A stretch of DNA of 33,135 bases from Bacteroidetes bacterium MedPE-SWsnd-G1 (lineage in GTDB: Bacteria > Bacteroidota > Bacteroidia > Flavobacteriales > Flavobacteriaceae): contig MPDD01000030.1 in the NCBI GenBank assembly GCA_001874265.1, positions 1-33,135 of the forward strand. Reading direction: 5' to 3'. A model generated the notes under the pieces. It was not told where the DNA came from and searched no databases. It saw only the letters and a program-made list of their open reading frames with translations. The position numbers and the translations under genes were made by a program. This document shows, piece by piece, positions 26,417 through 33,135 of the stretch; position 1 is the stretch's first letter, and each line of letters begins with the position of its first letter.

Positions 26417-26465
26417 AATGATTTATTATTTAGTTTGGTTAATAAAAGAGAAGGGTTAGTATCTT

Positions 26466-26473
26466 CAAATATA
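26466..26473 (-). promoter_or_regulatory. -7 element of the Tricorn-like protease gene
   Basis: TATATTTG on the minus strand matches TAnnTTTG, 49 bases upstream of the ATG at 26416. The leader would be about 40 bases. No -33 TTG is visible. Confidence 0.35.
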
Positions 26474-26501
26474 ATATAAAACTTAAGAATAGTTTAGTCC
26501 T

Positions 26502-27797
26502 TTAGTTTGAAGTATTGTTCTTTATCGATGCTGTTTTTTTATAAATGTATTCAATAATAAAGCAAATTAGAATTAATGAAATGGCAATTAAAACTCCAAT
26601 TTTGTTAGATTCAAACTGTTGTGATATTAAAATAATTAGCGCAATAGAACAACTTATAAACCCCAATAATGTAATTATTTTGTTTGCCTTTATTTCTTTA
26701 GAAAGTTTAAAGCCAACATAATTTACAATTGCGAATATTAGCAGAAACCCAACACTACCTGCAGTAGAAATACTTTCAAGGTTTAGGGTGTTTGTAATTA
26801 TTAATGTAGCGATTGCGGTTATTAATAATCCAATAGGTTGATTCCATAGTTTGTTGGTTAACTCATGCGGTAGTTCGTCGTCTTCCGCAATTTCATAACT
26901 TACTCTACTACCACCATAAAGTGATGCATTTATTGCTGAAAAAGTTGAAATTAAAGCAGCGATGGTTATAATAGTAAATCCAACTTCTCCGAGCATGGGC
27001 TTTGCGGCCTCGGCTAATACATAATCTTCAGCCGTCGCAATTTCATCAAAAGGAAGTGAGCCTAGGGTTACTATCGCTATAATAATGTATAAAAGAATTA
27101 CAAAAATTACGGAGTAGAAATAGGCTTTGGGAATGTTCTTCTTCGGATTGATAATATCTGGTGCTGCGTTCGCAATTAATTCAAATCCTTCGTAAGCCAC
27201 AAAAATAACCATACCTCCGGCAATTAAATGAATGGGAGTTTCCCAATTACTCACTACTAATTGGTTTAAATTTGGATTCCCAATTAAACCATACAATCCA
27301 ATGGCAACGAATGATAGAAGAATGACAAGTTTTATTATGACAGCATAGGACTCTATTTTACCAACCACTGAAATGCTATAATAATTGATTGCTGTAGCTA
27401 AAATAATTATAGAGCTAGCATATATATGGGTGTCGATTATTTTATCTCCGGCAAGTTCAAATAGGTTAGGGGCGTAAGATCCAAATGCAGAAGCATATAA
27501 CGCCAGCATAATTATATAACTTATCCAAAGCAAGTTATTAATACCTCCGCTAAAAATTGATTTTCCAAATCCCTGATTTATGAACTTAACTGTTCCACCT
27601 CTATCTGGAAACGAAAGTGATAGTTTAACGTAACTATAAGAAGTAATTAATGCTAATATACCGGCTATTAAAAAGGCAATAGGGGTTCCACCTTTTGCGA
27701 GGGATACGGCTAATCCTAGTACAGCGAATATTCCTCCACCAACCATGCCGCCAATACCAATAGATATGGCTTCCTTAAGACCAATTTTTTTATTCAT
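26502..27797 (-). CDS. APC-family amino-acid permease
   Basis: The 431-residue protein has about 12 membrane segments and begins with the APC signature KEAISIGIGGMVGGGIFAVLG (residues about 8-28), whose unwound GxGG region in the first helix binds the amino group of substrates. VAYEGFELIANAAPDI near residue 202 matches the conserved sixth helix of this group. It is probably a proton-coupled or exchange transporter for amino acids or related compounds in the inner membrane; the substrate cannot be read off. The gene starts 15 bases after the SDR gene on the same strand, so the two are probably co-transcribed, but I see no metabolic link that fixes a pathway. Confidence 0.9.
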   Translation of the reverse strand: MNKKIGLKEAISIGIGGMVGGGIFAVLGLAVSLAKGGTPIAFLIAGILALITSYSYVKLSLSFPDRGGTVKFINQGFGKSIFSGGINNLLWISYIIMLALYASAFGSYAPNLFELAGDKIIDTHIYASSIIILATAINYYSISVVGKIESYAVIIKLVILLSFVAIGLYGLIGNPNLNQLVVSNWETPIHLIAGGMVIFVAYEGFELIANAAPDIINPKKNIPKAYFYSVIFVILLYIIIAIVTLGSLPFDEIATAEDYVLAEAAKPMLGEVGFTIITIAALISTFSAINASLYGGSRVSYEIAEDDELPHELTNKLWNQPIGLLITAIATLIITNTLNLESISTAGSVGFLLIFAIVNYVGFKLSKEIKANKIITLLGFISCSIALIILISQQFESNKIGVLIAISLILICFIIEYIYKKTASIKNNTSN

Positions 27798-27812
27798 TCA
27801 TACAATTAATGG

Positions 27813-28691
27813 CTATTTCTTTTTCTTACTTCGAATCATCATTTCTAACATGTCCCACATTTCTTCTGGAATTTCTTCTAGCATATTAAATTCACCGGCT
27901 CCTTTTAACCATTCACCTCCATCAATTGTTATGACTTCTCCATTAACGTATGCTGAGTAATCTGACATTAGATAGGCGGCTATATTTGCCAATTCTTGAT
28001 GCACTCCAACACGACCAACAGGAACTTTTTTAGCCATGTCGAATTTTTCCTTTAAGTTTCCAGGAAGTAATCTATCCCAAGCGCCTTTTGTAGGGAAGGG
28101 TCCAGGGGCAATGGCGTTTGAACGTATTCCATATTTCGCCCATTCTACAGCTAAGGAACGTGTCATAGCTAGTACACCTGCCTTTGCCGTAGCAGAAGGA
28201 ACTACATAAGCGGAACCTGTCCAAGCGTAGGTTGTAACAATGTTTAAGATTGTTGATTTTTCTTGTTTTACATTGATCCAATGCTTTCCAAAAGCCAATG
28301 TGCAGTTTTTACTCCCTTTAAGTACAATATCTATTATGGTATCAAAAGCGTTTGCTGAGAGTCTCTCGGTTGGGGAAATGAAATTTCCTGCGGCATTATT
28401 TAGTAAGCCATCTACTTTTCCAAAAGTATCCAACGTTTTTTGCAACATCGCCTCTACTTGATCATAATGACGAACATCACATTGAATTGGTAATACTGTT
28501 CCGCCAGTTTTTTCTTCTAATTCAATTTTTACTGTTTCTAGTTTTTCGAGATTTCTAGAGGTTATAGCAACTTTTGCACCTAACTCAAGGAAATACGTTG
28601 TCATTGCCTTTCCAAGACCACTTCCACCGCCAGTAACAACAATTGACATTCCGTCTAGACTTCCTTCTTTTAACATTGGTTTTTGATACAT
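27813..28691 (-). CDS. SDR oxidoreductase, 2,4-dienoyl-CoA-reductase-like
   Basis: The 292-residue protein is a classical-type short-chain dehydrogenase/reductase. The dinucleotide-binding motif is TGGGSGLG (20-27) and NNAAGNF (98-104) is the structural motif. In place of the usual YxxxK it has SATAK (Ser166, Lys170), so the catalytic tyrosine is absent there. Together with GNFISPTERLS and IAPGPFPTKGAWDRL (194-208), this matches the peroxisomal 2,4-dienoyl-CoA reductase type, which reduces unsaturated fatty acyl-CoA with NADPH during beta-oxidation. The start at 28691 (MYQKPMLKEG) is preferred to 28718, which overlaps a -7 element. The C-terminal MIRSKKKK tail is basic. It precedes the permease gene by 15 bases. 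Confidence 0.87.
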   Translation of the reverse strand: MYQKPMLKEGSLDGMSIVVTGGGSGLGKAMTTYFLELGAKVAITSRNLEKLETVKIELEEKTGGTVLPIQCDVRHYDQVEAMLQKTLDTFGKVDGLLNNAAGNFISPTERLSANAFDTIIDIVLKGSKNCTLAFGKHWINVKQEKSTILNIVTTYAWTGSAYVVPSATAKAGVLAMTRSLAVEWAKYGIRSNAIAPGPFPTKGAWDRLLPGNLKEKFDMAKKVPVGRVGVHQELANIAAYLMSDYSAYVNGEVITIDGGEWLKGAGEFNMLEEIPEEMWDMLEMMIRSKKKK

Positions 28692-28715
28692 AGTTTTCGT
28701 TATTTTGTAGTTAAA

Positions 28716-28723
28716 CAAATATA
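28716..28723 (-). promoter_or_regulatory. -7 element of the SDR-permease operon
   Basis: TATATTTG on the minus strand matches TAnnTTTG, 24 bases before the ATG at 28691. It overlaps the alternative ATG at 28718 and so argues against that start. Confidence 0.4.
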
Positions 28724-28781
28724 TCTTTTTTCAACCTAAAAAGACTGAATAAAATTTTTTTAAATTTTTGTAATTTTGCAC

Positions 28782-28811
28782 TTGTCAGATATAAAAATGA
28801 TTGTATATTTG
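28782..28811 (+). promoter_or_regulatory. Promoter of rpmH
   Basis: TTG at 28782-28784, a 19-base spacer and TATATTTG at 28804-28811 form a full promoter. A second -7-like TAATTTTG lies at 28771-28778. The leader to the ATG at 28885 is about 70 bases, long for this window, and could carry control of this ribosomal protein. Confidence 0.55.
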
Positions 28812-28884
28812 CCCCACTTTTAGCAGAGGATTTCGCAATTTAAGCTAAGTATAAAAATAAAGACGATATTTAAAACATAAAGTA

Positions 28885-29046
28885 ATGCCAAAAAGAACGT
28901 ATCAGCCATCGAAAAGAAAGAAAAGAAACAAACACGGTTTCAGAGAAAGAATGGCGTCTGCTAACGGTAGAAAGGTTTTAGCTAGAAGAAGAGCTAAAGG
29001 AAGAAAGAGATTAAGTGTTTCTTCAGATCCTAGACCAAAGAAATAA
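28885..29046 (+). CDS. rpmH: 50S ribosomal protein L34
   Basis: L34 is a small basic protein of the large ribosomal subunit, bound to 23S rRNA. The 53-residue product begins [20 protein letters not shown] and continues with [20 protein letters not shown], the strongly conserved L34 core, followed by a short lineage-typical tail ending SSDPRPKK. The usual neighbours rnpA and dnaA are not here: the SDR gene lies divergently upstream and carB follows. It has its own promoter and a strong terminator, so it is expressed separately from carB. Confidence 0.98.
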   Translation: MPKRTYQPSKRKKRNKHGFRERMASANGRKVLARRRAKGRKRLSVSSDPRPKK

Positions 29047-29070
29047 TGATTGTATTAAAAAATTATATAC

Positions 29071-29105
29071 AAGGTGTTACTGTTTTTCAGTAACACCTTT
29101 TTTTT
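29071..29105 (+). terminator. Terminator after rpmH
   Basis: A ten-base-pair stem (GGTGTTACTG with CAGTAACACC), a five-T loop and a run of eight T form a strong intrinsic terminator between rpmH and carB. Confidence 0.95.
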
Positions 29106-29189
29106 AGCCTTTTTATAAGTTTTAATAACTATTTTTTAAAAAAAGAAACAAATCCATAATATTTACCATCTCAAGATAAAAGTTTTAAA

Positions 29190-32039
29190 ATGCCAAGAAA
29201 TAACAAGATAAAATCGGTTTTAATAATAGGTTCAGGTCCAATTGTAATAGGTCAAGCATGTGAGTTCGATTATTCTGGAACACAGTCTATTCGTTCATTA
29301 AGAGAAGAGGGAATTGAAGTGATTCTAATCAATTCGAATCCTGCAACAATTATGACAGATCCAGAAACAGCGGATCATGTATATTTAAAACCATTAACAA
29401 CAAAGTCGATTATTGAGATTTTAGAAATTCATAATGTGGATGCAGTTTTGCCTACGATGGGAGGACAAACAGCATTGAACTTATGTATTGAGGCGGATGA
29501 TAAAGGAATATGGAAAGATTATAACGTTGATTTAATAGGTGTAAATATTGACGCTATTAATATTACGGAAGATAGGGAGCAGTTCAGAAATTTAATGACA
29601 GAAATTGGAGTACCAATGGCACCTCAGGCTACGGCCACATCTTTCTTAAAGGGTAAAGAAATTGCTCAAGAATTTGGATTTCCATTATGTATTCGATCTT
29701 CGTTTACATTGGGAGGGGCCGGAGCAGCAATTGTGCATAAAGAAGAAGATTATGATGAATTACTTAGAAGAGGTTTAGAAATTTCACCGATTCATGAGGT
29801 GATGATTGATAAAGCCATGATGGGGTGGAAAGAGTTTGAGTTAGAACTATTAAGAGATAAAAATGACAATGTTGTAATTATTTGTTCTATTGAGAATTTT
29901 GACCCGATGGGAATCCATACTGGAGATTCAATTACTGTAGCGCCCGCAATGACCTTGAGTGATTCAACTTTCCAAAGAATGCGTGATATGGCCATTAAAA
30001 TGATGCGTTCTATCGGTGATTTTGCAGGTGGTTGTAATGTGCAATTCGCCGTGTCACCTGATGAGAAGGAAGATATCATTGCAATTGAAATTAATCCACG
30101 TGTATCTAGGTCGTCAGCATTGGCATCAAAAGCAACAGGGTATCCTATTGCTAAAATTGCATCAAAATTGGCCATTGGATATCACTTAGATGAATTAGAT
30201 AATCAAATTACTAAAACAACTTCAGCTTTATTTGAGCCTACTTTGGATTATGTAATAGTGAAAATTCCGCGTTGGAATTTTGATAAGTTTGAAGGATCAG
30301 ATAGAACTTTAGGTCTTCAGATGAAAGCTGTCGGTGAGGTGATGGGAATTGGACGTTCGTTCCAAGAAGCATTGCATAAGGCAACACAATCTTTAGAGAT
30401 TAAGAGAAACGGAATTGGTGCCGATGGAAAAGGATATAAAGAATACGATAAAATTATTAGCAAACTAACACATGCGAGTTGGGATCGAGTTTTCGTAATT
30501 TACGATGCCATTCAAATGGGGATTTCTCTAAGTAAAATTCACGAAATCACTAAAATTGATATGTGGTTCTTGAAGCAATACGAAGAGTTGTATTTATTAG
30601 AAAAAGAAATCTCTAAATATACGGTTGAGACGTTACCAAAAGATTTGTTGTTAGAGGCAAAACAAAAAGGGTATGGTGATAGACAAATCGCTCATATGAT
30701 GGACTGTTTAGAAAGTCAAGTTCATAAAAAACGTCAAGAGTTAGATATAAACAGGGTATACAAATTAGTTGATACTTGTGCAGCGGAGTTTAATGCAGAA
30801 ACACCATATTACTATTCTACTTTTGAGAATAACAGCATTATAGATGGGAAATCATTTGCAGATAATGAAAGTATAGTTTCCGATAAAAAGAAAGTGGTTG
30901 TTCTAGGTTCTGGCCCTAATAGAATTGGGCAGGGAATTGAGTTTGACTATTGTTGCGTGCACGGAGTGCTAGCTGCTCGTGAAGCAGGTTATGAAACTAT
31001 TATGATTAACTGTAATCCAGAAACAGTATCTACGGATTTTGATATTTCTGATAAGTTATACTTCGAACCGGTTTTCTGGGAGCATATTTATGACATTATT
31101 CAGCATGAAAAACCTGAAGGTGTAATTGTTCAGTTAGGAGGACAAACTGCCTTAAAACTTGCTGAAAAACTAGAGAAATACGGAATCAAAATTATTGGAA
31201 CTAGCTTTGAGGCTTTAGATTTAGCTGAAGATAGAGGTCGTTTCTCTGAATTGTTAACAGAGTTAAATATTCCTTTTCCACAATTTGGTACCGCAACTAA
31301 CGCCGATGAAGCGCTCACCATTGCAGATGAGTTAGATTTTCCAATTTTGGTAAGACCATCTTATGTATTAGGAGGTCAAGGAATGAAGATTGTAATTAAT
31401 AAAGATGATCTTGAAAAACATGTAGTTGATTTGCATCGAAAAATGCCTGGTAATGTATTGTTATTGGACCACTATTTAGATGGAGCCATCGAGGCAGAAG
31501 CAGATGCGATTTGTGATGCAGATGGTAATGTGTATATCATCGGAATTATGGAGCATATTGAGCCTTGTGGAGTGCACTCTGGAGATTCAAATGCAACGTT
31601 GCCTCCATTTAACTTAGGTGAGTTTGTAATGCAACAAATTAAAGACCATACTAAGAAAATTGCAAGAGCACTTAAAACTGTCGGATTGATTAATATTCAA
31701 TTTGCAGTAAAAGATGATATGGTTTATATTATTGAAGCGAACCCTAGAGCCTCTAGAACTGTGCCATTTATTGCGAAAGCATACCAAGAGCCATATGTTA
31801 ATTATGCAACTAAGGTGATGTTAGGAGACAAGAAGGTTACAGATTTCAATTTCAACCCTAGATTGGATGGATATGCAATTAAGCAGCCTGTATTTTCGTT
31901 TAATAAATTTCCGAATGTAAATAAGAATTTGGGTCCTGAAATGAAATCGACTGGAGAAAGTATTTTGTTTATAGATAGTTTAAAAGACGATCAATTCTAC
32001 GAACTGTATTCTCGAAGAAAAATGTATTTGAGTAAATAA
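29190..32039 (+). CDS. carB: Carbamoyl-phosphate synthase large chain, without allosteric domain
   Basis: CarB makes carbamoyl phosphate from bicarbonate, ammonia (channelled from CarA) and two ATP, feeding pyrimidine and arginine synthesis. The 949-residue protein keeps both homologous ATP-grasp synthetase halves, opening with IIGSGPIVIGQACEFDYSG (12-30) and VLGSGPNRIGQGIEFDYCC near residue 570. Each half has its metal-binding block, for example IEINPRVSRSSALASKATG and IEANPRASRTVPFIAKAYQ. It ends just after GPEMKSTGESILF, so the C-terminal allosteric domain of about 130 residues (which in E. coli binds UMP, IMP and ornithine) is missing. The stop is clean and followed at once by a terminator. 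carA is not in the window. I see no clear promoter match in the upstream gap. Confidence 0.97.
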   Translation: MPRNNKIKSVLIIGSGPIVIGQACEFDYSGTQSIRSLREEGIEVILINSNPATIMTDPETADHVYLKPLTTKSIIEILEIHNVDAVLPTMGGQTALNLCIEADDKGIWKDYNVDLIGVNIDAINITEDREQFRNLMTEIGVPMAPQATATSFLKGKEIAQEFGFPLCIRSSFTLGGAGAAIVHKEEDYDELLRRGLEISPIHEVMIDKAMMGWKEFELELLRDKNDNVVIICSIENFDPMGIHTGDSITVAPAMTLSDSTFQRMRDMAIKMMRSIGDFAGGCNVQFAVSPDEKEDIIAIEINPRVSRSSALASKATGYPIAKIASKLAIGYHLDELDNQITKTTSALFEPTLDYVIVKIPRWNFDKFEGSDRTLGLQMKAVGEVMGIGRSFQEALHKATQSLEIKRNGIGADGKGYKEYDKIISKLTHASWDRVFVIYDAIQMGISLSKIHEITKIDMWFLKQYEELYLLEKEISKYTVETLPKDLLLEAKQKGYGDRQIAHMMDCLESQVHKKRQELDINRVYKLVDTCAAEFNAETPYYYSTFENNSIIDGKSFADNESIVSDKKKVVVLGSGPNRIGQGIEFDYCCVHGVLAAREAGYETIMINCNPETVSTDFDISDKLYFEPVFWEHIYDIIQHEKPEGVIVQLGGQTALKLAEKLEKYGIKIIGTSFEALDLAEDRGRFSELLTELNIPFPQFGTATNADEALTIADELDFPILVRPSYVLGGQGMKIVINKDDLEKHVVDLHRKMPGNVLLLDHYLDGAIEAEADAICDADGNVYIIGIMEHIEPCGVHSGDSNATLPPFNLGEFVMQQIKDHTKKIARALKTVGLINIQFAVKDDMVYIIEANPRASRTVPFIAKAYQEPYVNYATKVMLGDKKVTDFNFNPRLDGYAIKQPVFSFNKFPNVNKNLGPEMKSTGESILFIDSLKDDQFYELYSRRKMYLSK

Positions 32040-32041
32040 TT

Positions 32042-32065
32042 AAAAGCCCTTGAAAAAGGGCTTTT
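32042..32065. terminator. Bidirectional terminator between carB and the YceI-like gene
   Basis: A perfect ten-base-pair stem (AAAAGCCCTT with AAGGGCTTTT) with a GAAA loop lies between convergent genes and has A/T runs on both sides. Confidence 0.9.
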
Positions 32066-32077
32066 AATATTAATAAC

Positions 32078-32626
32078 TTATTTTTTAAGTGCCATAATAA
32101 AATTGGTAGATACAATTACTTCATCGGCAACTTTATTTCTTACCACCTTTGCTAATTCTATATCAAAGTCTTCAGGATTCAATATAAATTCTGAAGAAAT
32201 AATAATTTGACTATTGTCTAGCGAAATATAAGATTCGATAAGAACTTTTTTAGTTTTACCATGAAAACTGATTTCTCCTTCAATGTAAAATTGTTTTCTA
32301 TTTTTTGTTAATTCGTTCAATTTAAAATTTTGAATAACACCTTTTAAAGTTGTTTTTGGAAATTTAGAAGATTCAGCATAATTTTCATTAAAGTGTTCTT
32401 CCATTAGTGCAATTTTAAATCTGAAAGCTTTGACCAATGCCAATGCCGCTAATTCACCAGTTTCAACATTCATTATTGCCGTCACCGTTTTATTTGTCGC
32501 ATTTACTTCTTCAAATGAAGGAACTGAGGCTTCAAATTCTATAGCCCCACTTTTTGTAAAATATTTTTGCGAGTTAGCAGTTTTAGAAATTAGAATTAAG
32601 CAAGTTAAAATAAATATGACTCTCAT
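32078..32626 (-). CDS. Exported YceI-like protein
   Basis: The 182-residue protein has a signal peptide (1-19, ending ANSQ) and a YceI-type lipocalin-like beta-barrel body. The TKSGAIEFEASVPSFEEVNA opening, the FRFKIALMEEHFNENY block and the KFPKTTLKGVI strand (about residues 90-100) fit the family pattern. YceI proteins bind long hydrophobic molecules such as polyprenoids in the periplasm; the ligand here is unknown. The body is short and divergent, so the family call is moderate. It begins four bases after the stop of the heme lipoprotein gene, in the same transcription unit, suggesting a shared redox or lipid-linked task. Confidence 0.8.
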   Translation of the reverse strand: MRVIFILTCLILISKTANSQKYFTKSGAIEFEASVPSFEEVNATNKTVTAIMNVETGELAALALVKAFRFKIALMEEHFNENYAESSKFPKTTLKGVIQNFKLNELTKNRKQFYIEGEISFHGKTKKVLIESYISLDNSQIIISSEFILNPEDFDIELAKVVRNKVADEVIVSTNFIMALKK

Positions 32627-32630
32627 GATT

Positions 32631-32990
32631 TTATTCTTTAAATCCTTCTGTCATCCAATCTTTAATTGTTTGAATTTGCGCACTTGTCAAGGTGCTTCCT
32701 CCGGGAGGCATTACTCCAGCAGTTCCTTGCGGTCTCTCAATGCGATCAATTAGTTCACCATTCTGTGTTTCATTTTTAACTTCATCATAGGTTGTTAAAG
32801 AAACTGGAGCTCCATTAGTAGGAGGGGTTCCATGACAATTATTACAATGGCTTTCCATAATTGGTTTAATATCGTTTGTGTAATTAATATCGACAGGTGT
32901 TGGAGGAGTTAAATCTTCTGTACTGTCATTAGAACAAGAAAAATAAACAATTGAAATAAATACTACTAAAGCTAGGTTAATTTTCTTCAT
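32631..32990 (-). CDS. c-type heme lipoprotein (small cytochrome c)
   Basis: The 119-residue lipoprotein has a lipobox with lipidation at Cys19 (YFSC). A single CxxCH heme-attachment motif is Cys49-Cys52-His53 (CNNCH), preceded by IKPIMESH, and Met94 in VMPPGG is the likely distal ligand. The DWMTEGFKE C-terminal helix matches small class I cytochromes. Covalent heme attachment implies a periplasmic location, with the lipid anchor holding it at a membrane. Its partner is the YceI-like protein encoded four bases downstream. The electron donor or acceptor is not in the window. The 145 bases from here to the window end hold a -7 element and otherwise nothing I can name. Confidence 0.85.
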   Translation of the reverse strand: MKKINLALVVFISIVYFSCSNDSTEDLTPPTPVDINYTNDIKPIMESHCNNCHGTPPTNGAPVSLTTYDEVKNETQNGELIDRIERPQGTAGVMPPGGSTLTSAQIQTIKDWMTEGFKE

Positions 32991-33020
32991 GAGCTACATT
33001 ATTTCAGTGATGAATTTAAA

Positions 33021-33028
33021 CAAATATA
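33021..33028 (-). promoter_or_regulatory. -7 element of the heme lipoprotein-YceI pair
   Basis: TATATTTG on the minus strand matches TAnnTTTG, 30 bases before the ATG at 32990. No -33 TTG at the expected distance. Confidence 0.38.
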
Positions 33029-33135
33029 GAAAAATAAATAGGATTTATTTTTTTATTTAGGGCTTGGAGAATTGAAATTCAATTGCTTAATGATTAAAAA
33101 CATTAAAAATTACCACTATATTTAAGAAATGAATT

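Noticed and set aside
28885-29046. rpmH as a marker of the replication origin
   Set aside because: rnpA, dnaA and DnaA-box clusters are absent; rpmH here is next to carB, so it gives no evidence of oriC.
29792-30175. 127-codon open frame antisense to carB
   Set aside because: It lies fully opposite conserved carB coding sequence, with no recognisable domain or start context; the same holds for other antisense frames in the window.
1-33135. CRISPR array, insertion sequence, toxin-antitoxin or other defence system
   Set aside because: No regularly spaced direct repeats, transposase, terminal inverted repeats, toxin-like small gene pairs or defence nuclease/ATPase domains were seen.

Overview
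The window is an AT-rich, gene-dense stretch of chromosome from a member of the Bacteroidota, most likely the family Flavobacteriaceae. Supporting signs are the absence of clear Shine-Dalgarno sequences, many promoters of the TTG...TAnnTTTG type, a short CarB without its C-terminal regulatory domain, a long flavobacterial-type YidC, and several lineage-typical families (DUF2652, DUF4136, DUF4377-META, Tricorn-like peptidase). I identify 31 protein-coding genes, including rpmH (53 residues). I see no tRNA, rRNA, CRISPR array, insertion sequence or prophage, and no gene-free stretch longer than about 300 bases.

Layout. 1-2.9 kb: a Cys/Met-metabolism PLP enzyme converges on rlmH, which is coupled to an exported unknown protein. 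2.9-5.4 kb: nadC, a YihY-family membrane protein and kdsB form a tight operon, facing an exported M20 peptidase (5.4-6.8 kb). 6.9-13.7 kb: a rightward series of hisS, folE, a DUF2652 cyclase-like protein, a small secreted tail-collar protein, a family 2 glycosyltransferase, a DUF4136 lipoprotein with a small outer-membrane barrel, and a DUF985 cupin. 13.7-26.4 kb: a leftward series of yidC, pyrG, a probable operon (lipoprotein amidohydrolase, outer-membrane barrel, DUF4377-META lipoprotein, DoxX), a DEAD-box helicase, a helical unknown and a Tricorn-like protease. 26.5-28.7 kb: a dienoyl-CoA-reductase-like SDR with an amino-acid permease. 28.9-32.0 kb: rpmH and carB rightward. 32.1-33.0 kb: a c-type heme lipoprotein and a YceI-like protein leftward.

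Most of the window is housekeeping: translation (hisS, rlmH, rpmH), nucleotides and cofactors (pyrG, carB, folE, nadC), and envelope building (kdsB, yidC). The less-explained content is envelope-directed: at least four lipoproteins, two barrels and several signal-peptide proteins. The best candidates for undescribed biology are the amidohydrolase-barrel-META-DoxX operon, the DUF2652-SRPBCC fusion with partly conserved nucleotide-cyclase residues, the tryptophan/cysteine-rich DUF4136 lipoprotein paired with a barrel, and the secreted, shortened tail-collar protein. None is obviously a new defence or mobile system.
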